Source of the DNA: Crocodylus rhombifer
Taxonomy: Eukaryota; Chordata; Crocodylia; Crocodylidae
Direction of reading: 5' to 3'
NCBI GenBank assembly: GCA_038503035.1
Contig: JAVSML010001163.1
Location: 186,001-250,000, forward strand
DNA: 64,000 nucleotides
The notes beneath the pieces are model-generated. The model saw nothing but the letters and a program-made list of their open reading frames with translations. It ran no database searches and had not been told where the DNA came from. The translations under genes and the position numbers were made by a program. This document shows, piece by piece, positions 34,396-46,824 of the stretch. Positions within the stretch are counted from its first letter, which is position 1. Every line of letters starts with the position of its first letter.

Positions 34396-37300
34396 TAGAT
34401 ATGGTTGTCATTGCTAGAAAAAAATTAATCTTGTTGACTACAGGTAACTGTCTCTACCTTAACCATTGGCCATAGTAAACCTGGAAAACTAGAGAACAGT
34501 TGTCTGTGTGACTTGACTAGTTTTACATGGACATAGTTTGACTACTTGCCAAAGGCTTTGAGTAAACCAAGTATAAATGCATTCTGAACTTTTAACTGTG
34601 AGTTCATAAGGTTAAGAAGCTGTCTGAAGTTACCACCAAATGATATGAAAAGGGCCAGATTCAACCAGTGAAATTTAATACTTCTGCTTCTTTGTTTGCT
34701 TGTTTCTTTTCTTGCAAAATAAATGTAATTGGGCTTAGAGGTCACTGTCGTATTTGACACATGCAGGTCAGCAGGGATATAACAAATGACTGATCCTGAA
34801 TTTTTTGTTCTAGAGCAATTTCTGTCTTCTCCCCATGATAATTCCATCTGAAAAGTGAAATTCTTACACACGTTCCATTCTGGGGATTTCCTTTTGGTGC
34901 AAGATCCCACTTTAAATGGTTGCCTGTAGGTTCTGTTCTGGGAATCCTGCAACTCACAGTCCAGACTGTTGGAAGGTATGCAGTATTTCCCCCCCACCCC
35001 CCCTTGCATTTCTAGATGCATGCACTTGGGCAAAGTGACCCTCTGGCTATAAGAAGATGGAGGCCAATGAGGGTTGCTGCTGAAGAGTGGTGACCTTTCT
35101 ATGCAATAACATCCCTTTTTATAACAAAATAGCACCTAATCCTGCCTTGGTATCCTTTTATTTTTATTCTACACATATCCCTCCAGCACTAGACCTGCTT
35201 TTAAGAGTTCATTGAAATGGAAGGCATTTCTCTGAAGTCCTCTGGAAAATCCCATGGTTCACCCCTCCATCTCTTCTTCCCTCCCCACCCCAAATTTCTG
35301 CCATTAATTATTTCTAAATAGAAAGACCTTATCTATTTTGTGCTGCCTTGGGCATTGCGGCTTTATGTAGTTTTACACTTTAATGTGGAGTGGCTCTGCA
35401 TACAATGATGAAGTCTGAGCTGGAACATGTATACCACAGAAGCACTGGGCTGAAAACTACCCCTTTGGGGGTTCTTGTCTGGTGTGTAGGCCAGAAATGA
35501 AGTGTTTAACGTTTTGGGTTCTGAATGTTATTTGTACTAAATACTGGAAGTAACTCCTACTGAATACAATAGTTTAGCTAACACAACAGCAGTCCACGCT
35601 GACATTTTACGGAATGCTTGGCCTGTACAGTTAATGGAGTTTGTTCTACAGGTGTGATAGTCCAGAAACAAGCTGCTTTTCAGTGAGAACATGGCAGTAC
35701 TTCTAAAGATGTACTTGCACACACTCTGTCCTAAAATGCCAGCTTGATTCAGGAATTGCTTCCTGTTTCAGTGCAGGAAATTGCCCTATGAGGATCTTTT
35801 ATATCTTGATCTACTGAAAGCTTTCCATTCTGTATGCTTCTATGCCGAGCTCAATATTTAAGGTGTGTTTTAGGAATGCAAAAGACTCTTTAAACCCTGT
35901 GGTTATTCAGACCATAATCGGGCAGACTGAAATGCACTCCAGTATTCTAAAATAAATGTACTCTTTTTTTCATTGTACTGAAGAGAGAAGAACTTAAACA
36001 GACATTTTGTTTTTGTTGCTTTTAAATAATACTTTTGAGATGAAAAATGTGATTTAAGGGCAGTGGTATTTATTTTAAAAAAACTTTTTGAAGGGGTCTG
36101 TATTCACTTTTTTTTTTTTTTTTTTGTGATTTATTCAGTTCAGCTTGCTTTTATGGGGCACTCATACCTGTTGCTTCATGGATTTTTGCCTTACCCTTCT
36201 CTCCCACTTCCCAAACTGCATAAACTATATTCTTCCTCGTGAGGATGGGACTCCATTGAAGCAAGACATCTGATTTGCCTTTATTTAAGCAGGCTTGACT
36301 TTGATAGTGTTTAAAGCTCACTCAAGTGAGTCCTTTCTTTAGACCTGCTGCCTGTCTCTGCATTGGGAAATTCAGTGTTGTGCAGATGTAAAGGAATAAC
36401 TTCTTTTTCCCCTTTTGGTTCTCAATAAATCACTCCTTAATGTTTATCAAGTGCTCACTTTGTTCCATTATGAATTTTTAAAAAAAAAGTCAATAAAAGA
36501 CAGAGTTCACTTCTGAATATACAGTTGGATTTCCAGCTAGCATGAAAGAAATGTAGAATAGTTGCATTCTGTTGCAAAGATTTCTGACTGAACACTATCA
36601 ATGGCAAAGAACAGTGTTTAGTTTAGAAATGTACAACTTCTGTATAAAAGATGACTCTTGCAGACTTGTTGCTCTTCTAGATTTATTTCCCAGCCAGCTC
36701 CTCCCCTTTTCTCTAAAGTAATAGATAGAGAAAAATAAGTGACAACTTAAGGGTTGTATATCAGTATTTTGCATACTCCTATCAAACTGTATTGGTCAAA
36801 AGGCCTGGCTTCTAGTAAGTGTGCCTTCCAACCTCTTTCTGCAACTTTTGGTGTTTATATCTTCATATGCTGAGCAACTGCATAAAGCTTCAACGTATAC
36901 AGACCTTACTAATTTAAGACGAATGTTTAGCTGGCTTTATAAACAGAAACCTAGCTACCTGGTGTCCTCCGCTTCTGTAACTGCAGGTGTGGCTGTAAGC
37001 ACTGAAACTTTAACACCGACGTGGTTATTGGTCTGTTTTTACTCAGTAAGATTTGTTTTGGTTAAATCGGGGGCTGTAAGGAAGGACAAGTAGGAGTAAA
37101 GATGTAAAAGGGTCCCCGAGGACCCTCTCTTGTGGACTAAGAATAGAACAACCAGGTCCTGCTAAAAGCATCTTACTTGATTGGTAGTATGTCAGGACTG
37201 TATTAATATTTGACTAGCTTCATGTTGCCTTCTCAGCAGGTATGATGCCCTTTTTTGAGCCAAAATGTTTGGATTTTGGAGACACTGGCCCTAAGCAGAC

Positions 37301-37740
37301 ATTACACTTTTAATCAAGTCTTATCTGGTTAATCAATCCTGGGCTTCCCCTTGGCTGTGAGCCAAGGGGATGACTGGTATCTGGTCTGAGATCCCAATAG
37401 TCATGCCTTCTTCCATGCCATGTGTAGTAGGAGACACAGTTGTTGGGATTATGAATCGGATCCCATCATGCCTTTTTAACTGAACAACTGCCAGAAGCCT
37501 AAGTCCCAATTCCAATCGGGACCTTACATCCACAAGTGCAGGCTTTCTGTTCTAAGAGGTTTTGTTTTTTTTTTTTAGATACTTGATTCTCAACAAAAGT
37601 TGGTACCCTTAGGTATGTGAACAAAACTTTGGAGGAGAACCCCAGAGATTTCAAATAAAAAGCTATAGTGTTTAAATGCTTTCTGACTTTTTTGTTATGG
37701 TCACTATGTACTTCTGCAGCAGAACTCCTTTCTCTACTCT
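34396..37740. other. sequence downstream of PCTP, nothing firm
   Basis: No coding gene recognised. Poly(A) signal candidates at 34718, 35951, 36424, 36492 and 37654 allow longer PCTP transcripts. A 197-codon minus-strand frame (34542-35135) has no motif I know and is within what chance gives in this much sequence. A poly-T run lies at about 36111-36125. Confidence 0.45.
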
Positions 37741-38013
37741 TCCCCCCCCCCCCCCCCCTTTTTGCTTTTGCCTAAGAGCTGGCACTCTGAGGAATGTCTC
37801 CAGTCATCCAAGGGTGAGAACGACTGGACTAAACAGATGAAGAGCATGGGCCTTGGACAAAGTCGAGGCAAGAATGCAGAAGGCAAAGTTATAAAACCCA
37901 AGGCTCCTCACTTTCCATCCATTGTCCCTGCCACTGTATTGCTGCAGTCTTCTCTAGTACAAACCGGGCTTGGGAGGACAAAAGACAAAATAAACTCTCC
38001 GGTGCATTTTTAA
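37741..38013 (+). other. exon-like open frame after a poly-C/T tract
   Basis: A run of about 18 C followed by a T-rich tract and CCTAAG (to 37776) makes a textbook acceptor layout, then an open frame of about 79 codons beginning SWHSEECLQSSKGENDW, with KSMGLGQSRGKNAEG and ending INSPVHF, stop at 38011. An AATAAA (37989-37994) overlaps the end. No ATG opens it, so it would need splicing. Its entry phase is 0, the same as PCTP exon 6. I do not recognise the protein; a retrocopy fragment of some other gene or chance is possible. Confidence 0.25.
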
Positions 38014-38084
38014 ATATTTACCAGTAACTTGTAGTTGAAGGATTCCCACTCACTTTAAATGAGTTGTAATACTGCTCCAGTGCT

Positions 38085-38503
38085 GGGCAAGTTGGATATA
38101 ATTTCTCAAAGTTTAATGTTGATAATACCAGTGTTCAAGTTAGGGTAATTGCCATTACAATAGCTAGTCCTAGGATGTAGGTCCCTATGTACTACTACTA
38201 CTACTACTACTACTACAGAAATGAAGATTAGAAGTGGAGAGTTGCTTCAATTTTTAAAATGTTCCTATAGCACAGCAGGAGGCAAAAAAACTTGTGCTTC
38301 AGTTTCCAAAAGATGGAGAGTTAAACAGTCAGGGGGAAGAAGGAAACTCTTTTCTGTATTCCCCTCCTGGGGAAGAAGGAAACTCTTTTCTGTATTCCCC
38401 TCCCCCCCACACACACCTTGATATTTGCATTGCTATCTAGTCTGTGTTACTGTATTCAAATATAGCTAAATAATTTCCAGACAACTGGGGGGCAGTGGAA
38501 GAG
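38085..38503 (+). repeat. direct duplication, copy 2 (downstream of PCTP)
   Basis: Partner of 32328-32763, about 5.3 kb further on. Differences from copy 1: the CTA-rich word is expanded to a run of about nine CTA units (about 38190-38217), a block of about 50 bp in the middle is missing, and a 35-bp unit around GGAAACTCTTTTCTGTATTC is tandemly doubled (about 38333-38402). Confidence 0.9.
38190..38217 (+). repeat. (CTA)n microsatellite
   Basis: About nine CTA/TAC units inside copy 2 of the direct duplication; copy 1 has only three interrupted units at the same place (about 32446-32459). Confidence 0.9.
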
Positions 38504-38649
38504 TAGTGACACTTGTCTCAATGATGAGACTTGCTCTTATTGAATAGTGGGAAGATCAGCTTTAAAGGCCTTTTATAAACCTGTTTAGTTGCCTTTGCTA
38601 AGCTCTAAGAAACGAGTTGGAGCAACAGGCATTGTGCTTCCCATGCAGT

Positions 38650-38905
38650 CATGGGAAAGCAGGGTTCAAAAAGACCTTCATGAGGTCACCAGGTCCAGCC
38701 CCTTGCTCAGGCTTGAAATCCATTACTAAGGCTCCAGCTGTGTCGGTCTAATTTGATCTTGAAAAATTCCAGGGAGGGAGATTCCACAACTTCTTTATAT
38801 TGCCTGTTCTAGTGGTTAACCACCACCATGGTCAAATTCCTTCCTAATCACCCACCTAAATTTCCCTTGCTCCTAGTCATATCCCCTACAGCCATGGAGC
38901 AAAGT
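38650..38905 (-). mobile_element. old CR1 LINE fragment
   Basis: Plus-strand text in reverse CR1 order: AAAGACCTTCATGAGG, CACCAGGTCCAGCCCC, AAAATTCCAGGGAGGGAG, GATTCCACAAC and CCTAAATTTCCCTTGCTCC. More diverged than the other copies, so an older insertion. Confidence 0.75.
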
Positions 38906-39969
38906 CTAAAATTACTTGCATTTGCTAACGTGGTATGGAATCTAGCTCTCTTCCTTTTTTGTTTGCTTTAATAATAAAATACCCTTGTTGCAAACTCTGC
39001 ATTGCCTTTCTATGAACTCTGGTGGGGACCCCAGATGATACTCAGATAGTTGTGAGTGACTAGTCAGGTTCTTGCCATGGGCAGATCAAAACCTGAAGAC
39101 AGCCAGCCCACTGCAAAACAAAACCAGCAAATTCTGTTACTAATCTCCACCAAGCATTGTTTTCTATAATTGCTTGAGCCTAGATCTGCATCAGGTTGTC
39201 TGCTATAGAATGATAGAGAAGCTTTGTATACCTGACTAACAAATGAAGCAAAATTGGATTACAAGTTGGCATAGATAAAACACAGGATCTCCTGATAGAT
39301 ATGTAAGGTTCCCAATTTACTGGTAGCCTTGCATAACAATAACACAGATTGAGCAAGTTGCCCATGTAAAGTGTTTAGGTTCCATTGTAGCACAGGAAGG
39401 TAACATGGAAGAAGTTAAAGGAAGGCTAGCAGCAGGAAGTACAGCCTACTTTCCATTGCTTAAGCTCCTGCCATCCAAGCTCAGCTCCAGGAAAAATTAA
39501 GCTTCAAATCTATAAAACCATATTCAGGCTACACCTAATCTACAGTATTCAAACCTGGGTTTTCTCATGAGTACAAACAAGATGCTACTAAATCCTTTTG
39601 ATAAAAAGAATCTATGGCAAATCGTTGGTGCACAGTCTAATCCCAGAACAAGAATGGTGCACAAGCACCAGTAATGAGTATAACAAGTATACAGAGATCT
39701 AATCCTGACACAGGAAATCAGAGCACCATGACTATAGTGTTTGGGCCCCATTAAAAGATTGGAAATGCTCTGGACACCAAAGAAAGTTCCCATCGGGGTG
39801 GTGTAGAAGAGAAGACCTTTTGGACAACCATGATGAAGGAGGGCTAGCTGATGTAGTGCCAGACCAACACTGACCTAAATGTGGATGACTAGACAAAGGC
39901 AGACAATAAACACAAATAGATGAAGATGGGGAGTCAGCCAAGGGCCTTGAGTCAATAGTGCCAAATTAC
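38906..39969. other. intergenic sequence, nothing recognised
   Basis: No feature could be supported in this stretch. Confidence 0.5.
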
Positions 39970-40209
39970 TGGGCACATCTACACATTCATTAATGCACCA
40001 TAATTATGGCACACCAAGTTTACCTGTAATAACAGGTATTAATGTGCCATAATCAGCACTACTGTGCATTATTACAAATGGAGACTTTTTTGTGACGCTT
40101 AATGCCCATAGGACTAATCTACTGTGCATTAGCATGGTTTTTACCAGCTGTGCTAATATGCAGTAGACTTAGTCCAATGGGCATCAAGCACCTTGTGTAG
40201 ATGCACCCA
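39970..40209. mobile_element. MITE-like foldback element
   Basis: The ends TGGGCACATCTACACA and TGTGTAGATGCACCCA are inverted repeats (14 of 16 match). Inside, arms at about 40097-40137 and 40147-40189 pair over about 40 bases around a 9-base loop (CTAATCTACTGTGCATTAGC against its reverse). Further AATGCACCATAAT-like words appear in both orientations on the left side. No frame; no convincing target duplication was found, so the superfamily is open. Confidence 0.8.
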
Positions 40210-40580
40210 CTACCTGCTATCAAAATCTTTCATCTTTTTATTCATGTAGCATTCTTCTTTCAACCTTCTGTGGCAAACAAAAAAATCAAAGAGGTGGTAA
40301 ACTGTCACTTCAGTAACTCTTCATTAGTAGCATGAAGACTGCATAGGATGGCTTGATCATAATCCTATACAGGGCAAACTAGCCAGCTGAAGAGAAATTT
40401 AAGGTCACTTGGGGAAACATTTTAATGTAATAGGGCAACATGTTGTTAAATGCCTATGAAAATCTATGATGATGGAAAACAAAGGGACGGGTGGATGCGA
40501 GACATTGATTAAGCCTTTGATAGTTACTTGCTTTGTCTCAAAGCTCTCCGTGATTCGGTTTTATAGTGCCAGGAGAAAAA
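40210..40580. other. intergenic sequence, nothing recognised
   Basis: No feature recognised. Confidence 0.5.
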
Positions 40581-40670
40581 GAGGTATAGGTTGTAGCTGT
40601 GTTGGTCTAAGGATGTAGGCAGACAAAGTTCTTTGGGTAAATCCAGTACCTTTTATTAGACCAAGGAGTA
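40581..40670 (+). repeat. dispersed repeat with TAGCTGTGTTGGTCTA
   Basis: Reads GGTTGTAGCTGTGTTGGTCT, AAGGATGTAGGCAGACAAAG and TACCTTTTATTAGACCAA. I recall this phrase as a widespread repeat of crocodilian genomes, with a relative in turtles; I cannot name the family. A much weaker relative may lie at 44110-44210 (GTACCGCGTTGGTCTATC). Confidence 0.6.
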
Positions 40671-43600
40671 TTTTTTTTAATAACATCTTGGATTCTTTTT
40701 GGTTTTCTTCACTGATGTGATCCTCTTGCTTCCTCTACAGATCCTACCATACTGTAGGCAGACTCCAGATAAGATGCAGTTTCTGAACAGACAGCAGCAA
40801 TAGGAACATGAGGCTGCTTTTAAGCTTTGTGGTTTTCCACTGCAGGCTAGAAAATGCGCACTGTACTACAGCAGTAAGTCAGTCCCTAGAGAAGCAGTTA
40901 AAGGGTGGACATTTCCTCATTTCTTCCATTTCATAGCTGCCTACTAGGCTGTGCAGTATCAGAGGGCCATCCCCCTGTCTTCCCACACTTTACTGTTCTA
41001 CTAAGTTATAAAACAGCCAATGACCTACTTGAGAATCAAAGTATCGACCAGATGTTTCCTGAACAAAGAAAGCCTGCATTTCCCTTTGCACAACATCTTG
41101 TGGGAGGCAGTGCTATAGTGAGTGTGTGTCTGACATCATTCAGCATGTTGACTTTGGGTTACTGGGGATCTTTCTCTTAATTAACCTTCCAACTCAAATA
41201 CAGTAACTTTGCAGAAAGATTCCATAGAAAGAACAGACTTTGAGCTCCAGTGGATGTAGTGCAGAGGAAGACGCTTAGCTTGTTCACACGTTCTGTTGAC
41301 AGCTGGCATTGCTATAATCTGTCATACAATAAACTGGAGATGGAATTTTTTTTGACCATTTTTCTTGGACAAGTTTTTGGTGAACTGGAAAAAATTGCTG
41401 CTCAGTTATCAATTCCTGCATTGCTTTTTATGGAACTTAGGAGTATGTAAACTTCCCTTCACCCCAAAAGAAGTAGTCTGTCTTGAAGAAATCCAAAAGG
41501 AGGTGTATGTTTGGAGAGGTGGGGGTGGGGGGAAGGCAAGGAGGTAGGTTGGAGTGCGTTTCATTCAGTTACTTCTAAAAACAAAAAAGCAATCCAGAGC
41601 TCATGGAAATGAATAGAAAGTCTGTGATTCAAGTGAACTGGACTGGGCCCTTGTCCACTTCAAGGGACTGCAGAATTGAGACGCCCTTGTTTGGAACCAG
41701 CAGCCAGCTCCCGAGAAAGTCTGTATTCTTTGACACTTGCAGCTGAATTTTGGAAGCTCATTAGGTTTAGATAACACCCTGTGTGCTTCTGAGAGCTCAT
41801 CTGCACCAAAACACTTTCTAAACCTGCTCCCCTTATTTACTATTTTGGTGTTCTGGGGGTTTTTTCCCTTTTTTTTTTGGTCTTGGAGAAAAAGAGGACA
41901 CCTGAAAGAAGATTTAAGCTTGCACTAGAACTCAAAAGAGCATGCTAAAGATAATATCAGTTTTTGTGTATCTGCCCATCATTGCAATATTCAAGCGTCT
42001 TCCATGTTTAGATTGACAGTAGGGAGTTCCACAGACTTCGTGAAGGCTGCAAATCTCCTTTCCTTTGTGGTTGTAGAAATCTCTGCTTGGAGAGGGATTA
42101 GAGAGGGGTTTAATATGTAGGTACTGTATAGTTGTGTCTACGGGTCCAGCTTTCAGAGACAAGTTACACCAGTTTATTTCTGAGCCCTTCTACGCTAGAA
42201 GAAATGTTTGCCAATATACCTGTACCTAATGGAGCTGTGGCTTACAGAGACAAAATGTCTTTTACCAGTTATCCAACAAAATAAGATATAGAAGCAGAAA
42301 AGCTTGTTTCTGATGGCAGGTGTAACTATTATAGGCTTTTATCAGCATAGTAATACCGATTAGGGGTATTACTTTAAAAACCTGCCCCCAGCTGAGCTAC
42401 AGGATTATTCATTTGGAGTTAAGTTGTGTGTGGGGATTTTACACTGTGAACACAGAGGAAAAGGAATTTCAGGGGGGGTCTAAGTGAGGCAAACAGGAAG
42501 AAATCTAGGCTACCAGGAAAATGTCATATTGCTGGTAGCCATCAGGCTGTGGTGCTCTCTTATAGGAAGTGGTGGAGCAGATAACGCACGAGTGCAGCAG
42601 TTGGCAGCACTTCTTGATGCAAACTTGTATAACTTCATACATACACACAGTTAGCCTACCCCTAAGCAAACATCATCAAATGTTCCTATTAAATTGTCCC
42701 ATTCTTTTGCTTATTGAAGGGTAATAGGCATAGGAATAGCTACCACAAAGCTACTGAGATGAGGCACTCGTGCTCCATCCCCCTATGAAATTGCAGGCAT
42801 AGAGGGCAATCCCAGGGTCAGAAAAATGAGTGGCTCTGTGAATCCAGCCCCAGCTGTTGATGCCACAATGAGGGTCATGACTGTCAGTTTGGGAATTGCT
42901 GTGTTAGTACTGCAAAAAATAACCCAACTCCAGCAGCAGAATGTGCTAAGAGCACTGAATCTGCATTTCTTTCTCAGGCAGGCTCCCCTGGCAAGTGGCT
43001 GGACATAAAGCTGAGGAGGGTGGTTTTTTTGATCTTTAACTTTTGAGACACACACCCCTACTGCACTGTAACTTCCTTCACAATGTGGGAATTTGTGTGC
43101 AAGGTGTCCTGAAAAATTCACATAACCACTATGCAACTTACCTAAGATCAATATTTATCAGTCATGACTGGAGTCCTAAGATGCTTGACAAACAGCATTC
43201 TTGCATTCAAATGCCTAACGATACCGAAGCATTTTTTCTCATTGTAGTTCCTGGTGAAAATAAGCAGTCACTATGCACAGTCACAATGGGTTTTTGTTCC
43301 CCTAGTAATCTGAGACGTGCAATGTGACTTCGGACTTAAATAAGTTAGGTCTTGAAAATAAACTAAATGAAATGCCTTTGCATATTTATGCCAGCACAGC
43401 CACTGATGAACAACTTCACTGAAACATCTGATATTGCTTGTGAAAGACAAATGCAACCTGCCCATGCTGCAAAGAAGGAAAGAATCTGTTTTTAGTAGCT
43501 ACTATTTAATCAAATCTTTGGTTTAATTTGGAAAGTTGCAAACAGCACAATAAACTGCCTGTGTGAAGGGTTTTAATAAGGATGCAAGGGAAGCCAATGC

Positions 43601-45189
43601 CACATTTTTCTGTGGCTCTTAGTGTGAGGTCTTTAAGAAATTGTTTTTGCCAGGATTAACAATGGGCCCATTCTACTTTTTAAAAAATGTTTATTCTTGA
43701 TGTTTCACTGTACTCCAAACAGTTGCTTGGTGTATGTTAGTGGCAAATATTCAGGATTATGATGAAAACTAAGAGAGACTTTAAGGATACAATGTAGTGC
43801 TGTCTCTCCCCCTTGAGTAAGAATGCCACTGCTGAAATACATACACCCATTGAGCCAGCAGCAGAAGAGAGCCTCATCTGTAAGTGAAAAATCATGGGCA
43901 CAGAAGAGGCAAAAATCATTCCTTATGCCTGGAGCTGGCTGCATGTACAACAACCACCTGTGCTCCATTGAAACTGTTCTGAGGTCTCATATTTTACTTC
44001 ACTCACTGATCATTTTTGTGCTAGTTTTGCACAGGTCAGTCTCAGAGGGCCATTGAGGTAGCACTCTGCCACTGCCACACTACTTAGCCTTTCCACCACT
44101 CTGCTTGTTCGTACCGCGTTGGTCTATCACGTTGTGGTAATCTAGAACCAGCAGCGTATTAGAGCTGGGAGCATGATCTTTTCTCTAAGGAGCTTTCGTG
44201 TTTAAGTTCCTTCCCCTCCTCTTTCTGACCTTGTTCGCAGTTTTTATAAGCTGTTCCTATTTTTGTTTGTATTTACTTAGGCAAGGGGCACACGGTTTCA
44301 TTTGTTCCTTCGAAATGTGCCATCCAACTTTTCCTCCTTTTTTATTTTTATTTTAAATTTCCTGTCCAGAAGAAATAAAATCCAGGTGTGCTCTCAGAGA
44401 TTTGAAAAACAGGACAAGTTACCCTTCTGCGCTATGTCAGGTACCTTCCAGGCCCTTCACAACGGGGTGTCTAAGCAGGTAGAGAGGAAGATTAAGTCTT
44501 CTCCTAACTCTGCTACAGGTTTATGCTATAACTTTGGAAAGTCCCCTAACTTCCCTGCACTTCAATTAACACGTCTATCATGGAAATCCAAGAGTTGTCA
44601 GCTGGGCACAACTTATTTCATTTTTTTATGTCTAATTTTTGAAAACTAATCTCTATATGGAGGAATCTAAAGTCATCAAAACTTAATCTTCAGTTCCTAG
44701 CTCACTGGCAAGTGGAATTTGCCTCTCTGTCCCTTAGGCATGTTTTGAAAACGTTGCTGTCCTGGAAACCAGTCAGGGATTCCTAACACCTTTTTGAGTA
44801 AATTAGTTTTATCAATACTTACATCTAAATAAAGGACAGATGACCAAACTAGATCTTGTGCTTTTACATAAAAGTTATTTTTGTTTTCAAATAAATTGTC
44901 CATATTTAAATTGATTTGTAGATGTTGCCACACTGTTGGATTTATTAGTTGCCCGTTGTTCAAGTGCTGCAAGGATTAAGCTGGGCTGAAATGAATGTTC
45001 GCTTGGGCCCTAAATGTCTGAACGAGAAGCCACAAGTCCTTTGAAAGTGTGTGGATTATATATTAATCCATGTCTTGTTTCAGACTGTGGTACACTTCAG
45101 AAGCAATTTTAGCAGATGACTGTTAAAACTTGTTGGAGCTTTGATCTTTTTTAAGACAGCTAGGAGAGCTCTCCATGTATGTCCAGCTA
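40671..45189. other. intergenic sequence, nothing firm
   Basis: Only short open frames without motifs. A weak repeat trace lies at about 44110-44210. The sequence is otherwise unremarkable AT-rich spacer. Confidence 0.45.
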
Positions 45190-45780
45190 CAGCAAGGGTG
45201 GGCAAAATGGTGGCTCTGGCTGGCAGTCGGACTCCATTTCCCAGCAGCCCTGCCCATGTGGCGGGGGCCAGTTTCCATGGAGACCCCAGCAGCAGCTGTG
45301 CTATGATAGTGCGGCTGGGGTTGCCATGGAGACCGGCCCCAGCCATGCTGGCAGGTGGGGGCAGCTTGCCATGATCCGCTGCCTTTGCACCCCTGGCCAG
45401 ATCATGCAGACTGCAGGTCACAGCTATGTCCCGGCTCCTTGCAGCAGTGACAACGTGGTCCTGAGCCAGGGTAGAGCCACAATCCGCTACCTGCACACCC
45501 ATGTAGAGCATGTGGACTGCAGCTTGTGGCTCTGCCCTGGCCCTGGACCAAGCTGCCCCCACTGCAAGATCCCAGTGCCTCTGGAGCAGCCCCCTGCCCT
45601 GCCATGTGTCCTGCCAGAATGGCTGGGGCCATCCATGGCAACCCCAGCCTTGCTATCACAGCACAGCCGAGGCTGGGGTCTCCACAAAGACTGGCCCCAG
45701 CCATGTGGGCAGGGGCTGCTGGGAAATGGAGCCCACTGCTGGTCGGATCCAGCCTGTGGGCCAGACTTTGCCTGCCCCTA
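45190..45780. mobile_element. foldback (long inverted repeat) hAT-like element
   Basis: The left end CAGCAAGGGTGGGCAAA mirrors the right end CTTTGCCTGCCCCTA. The inverted repeats extend inwards about 150 bp: the left arm (45190-45340) carries CTCCATTTCCCAGCAGCCC and CTGGGGTTGCCATGGA, and the right arm (45620-45780) carries their reverses. The centre holds two direct copies of a unit around CATGCAGACTGCAG / CATGTGGACTGCAG. GGGTGGGCAAA-type termini are known for hAT elements. Target duplication unclear (AGCTA shared on both sides). Frames in all directions are GC-driven artefacts. Confidence 0.82.
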
Positions 45781-46824
45781 AGCTAGAAAGTTTTAATACT
45801 AACCACGACCCTCTTTCCAACTATTGACAAAGCCACTTGAATAAACTAAATTCTCATTTTGTACACAACCATGATTCATGTTGTCAGGCCAATTCTTTAA
45901 GTCATGTACACACGTTTTCAGAGGCAGTACATTGAGTGTTTTTATAAAATTTTGATAAAAATCAAAGAATAATGTGGTGACTGCTTCTGGATAGGGAAAA
46001 TGGCAGCAGCAGTAACAAACTAGGTTTGTGTTGCAGTGTCACATTATTGGCAGCTGTTCATTTCCTGTTGCTTTCAGCAGCTGTAGATCAGTCGGATAAA
46101 GCTGGGAAGGAATCTCAGTTTGACTGTAATGAATAAATAAATGATGCTATCACAAATGACTGTGTGGACACCAGAAAGCCAAGCATTGTATAAGGTTTCA
46201 CTATTTCAATACTAGTCTTTCTGGCAGGTATTTTAGCTAGACAATATATTGAACAATATAGCAAGGAGGCCCCAAAACTGGTGTGCATAACCAAATTATT
46301 GTTGCAAATCCATTATGTAATGCTGGGTTGGTTTCTCTACTGGTGTGGGACAGGCCTTTCTTACAACGACAAGCAGCCCACCCTGGGAGGAACGCCACTG
46401 ACAGCTCACAGTAAGCAGCAGCATCTAGAGTCAAGCATTAGGATAAGAAGCTCTTCTTTCATTGATTGTATATTAGATTTATTTTTTCTTTCCTTGGCAA
46501 AAGTGACTGATTTCTTCTGATCAATGTTTAAAGAGGTGCTGTATTAACCAGTACATTCTCCTATGCTTACCTCACCCTTCCCCCTTCAATATTGTGTCAG
46601 CATTTGGTAAGAGCCCAAATCCCAGTGTGTGACCTGCTCTTGTGACCTCCTAGCCCAGAATGCTACCAGCCTAGCCACACTTCCTGCCGTGGTGACTAAA
46701 GTGCATAAATTATTTCCAGCATCTTCCTCTATAACCTACTTATTCTTCTGGCTTAGAGTTATCATGCAGCACATGATATATCTATCTGTATCTATAAACC
46801 CTGTGTTTATTTTCCTTCCTTCTT
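45781..46824. other. intergenic sequence, nothing recognised
   Basis: AT-rich, no feature recognised up to the retroelement boundary. Confidence 0.5.

Noticed and set aside
34542..35135. Minus-strand frame of 197 codons downstream of PCTP
   Set aside because: It has no motif, signal peptide or family resemblance, and a frame of this length is expected about once by chance in a window of this size.
42783..43151. Minus-strand frame of 122 codons and a 60-codon frame on the other strand
   Set aside because: No splice-site support, no family resemblance, and both strands are open.
45080..45827. Frames of 160 and 200 codons on opposite strands
   Set aside because: They are produced by the foldback element; both strands are open because the arms are mirror images and stop codons are rare in GC-rich sequence.
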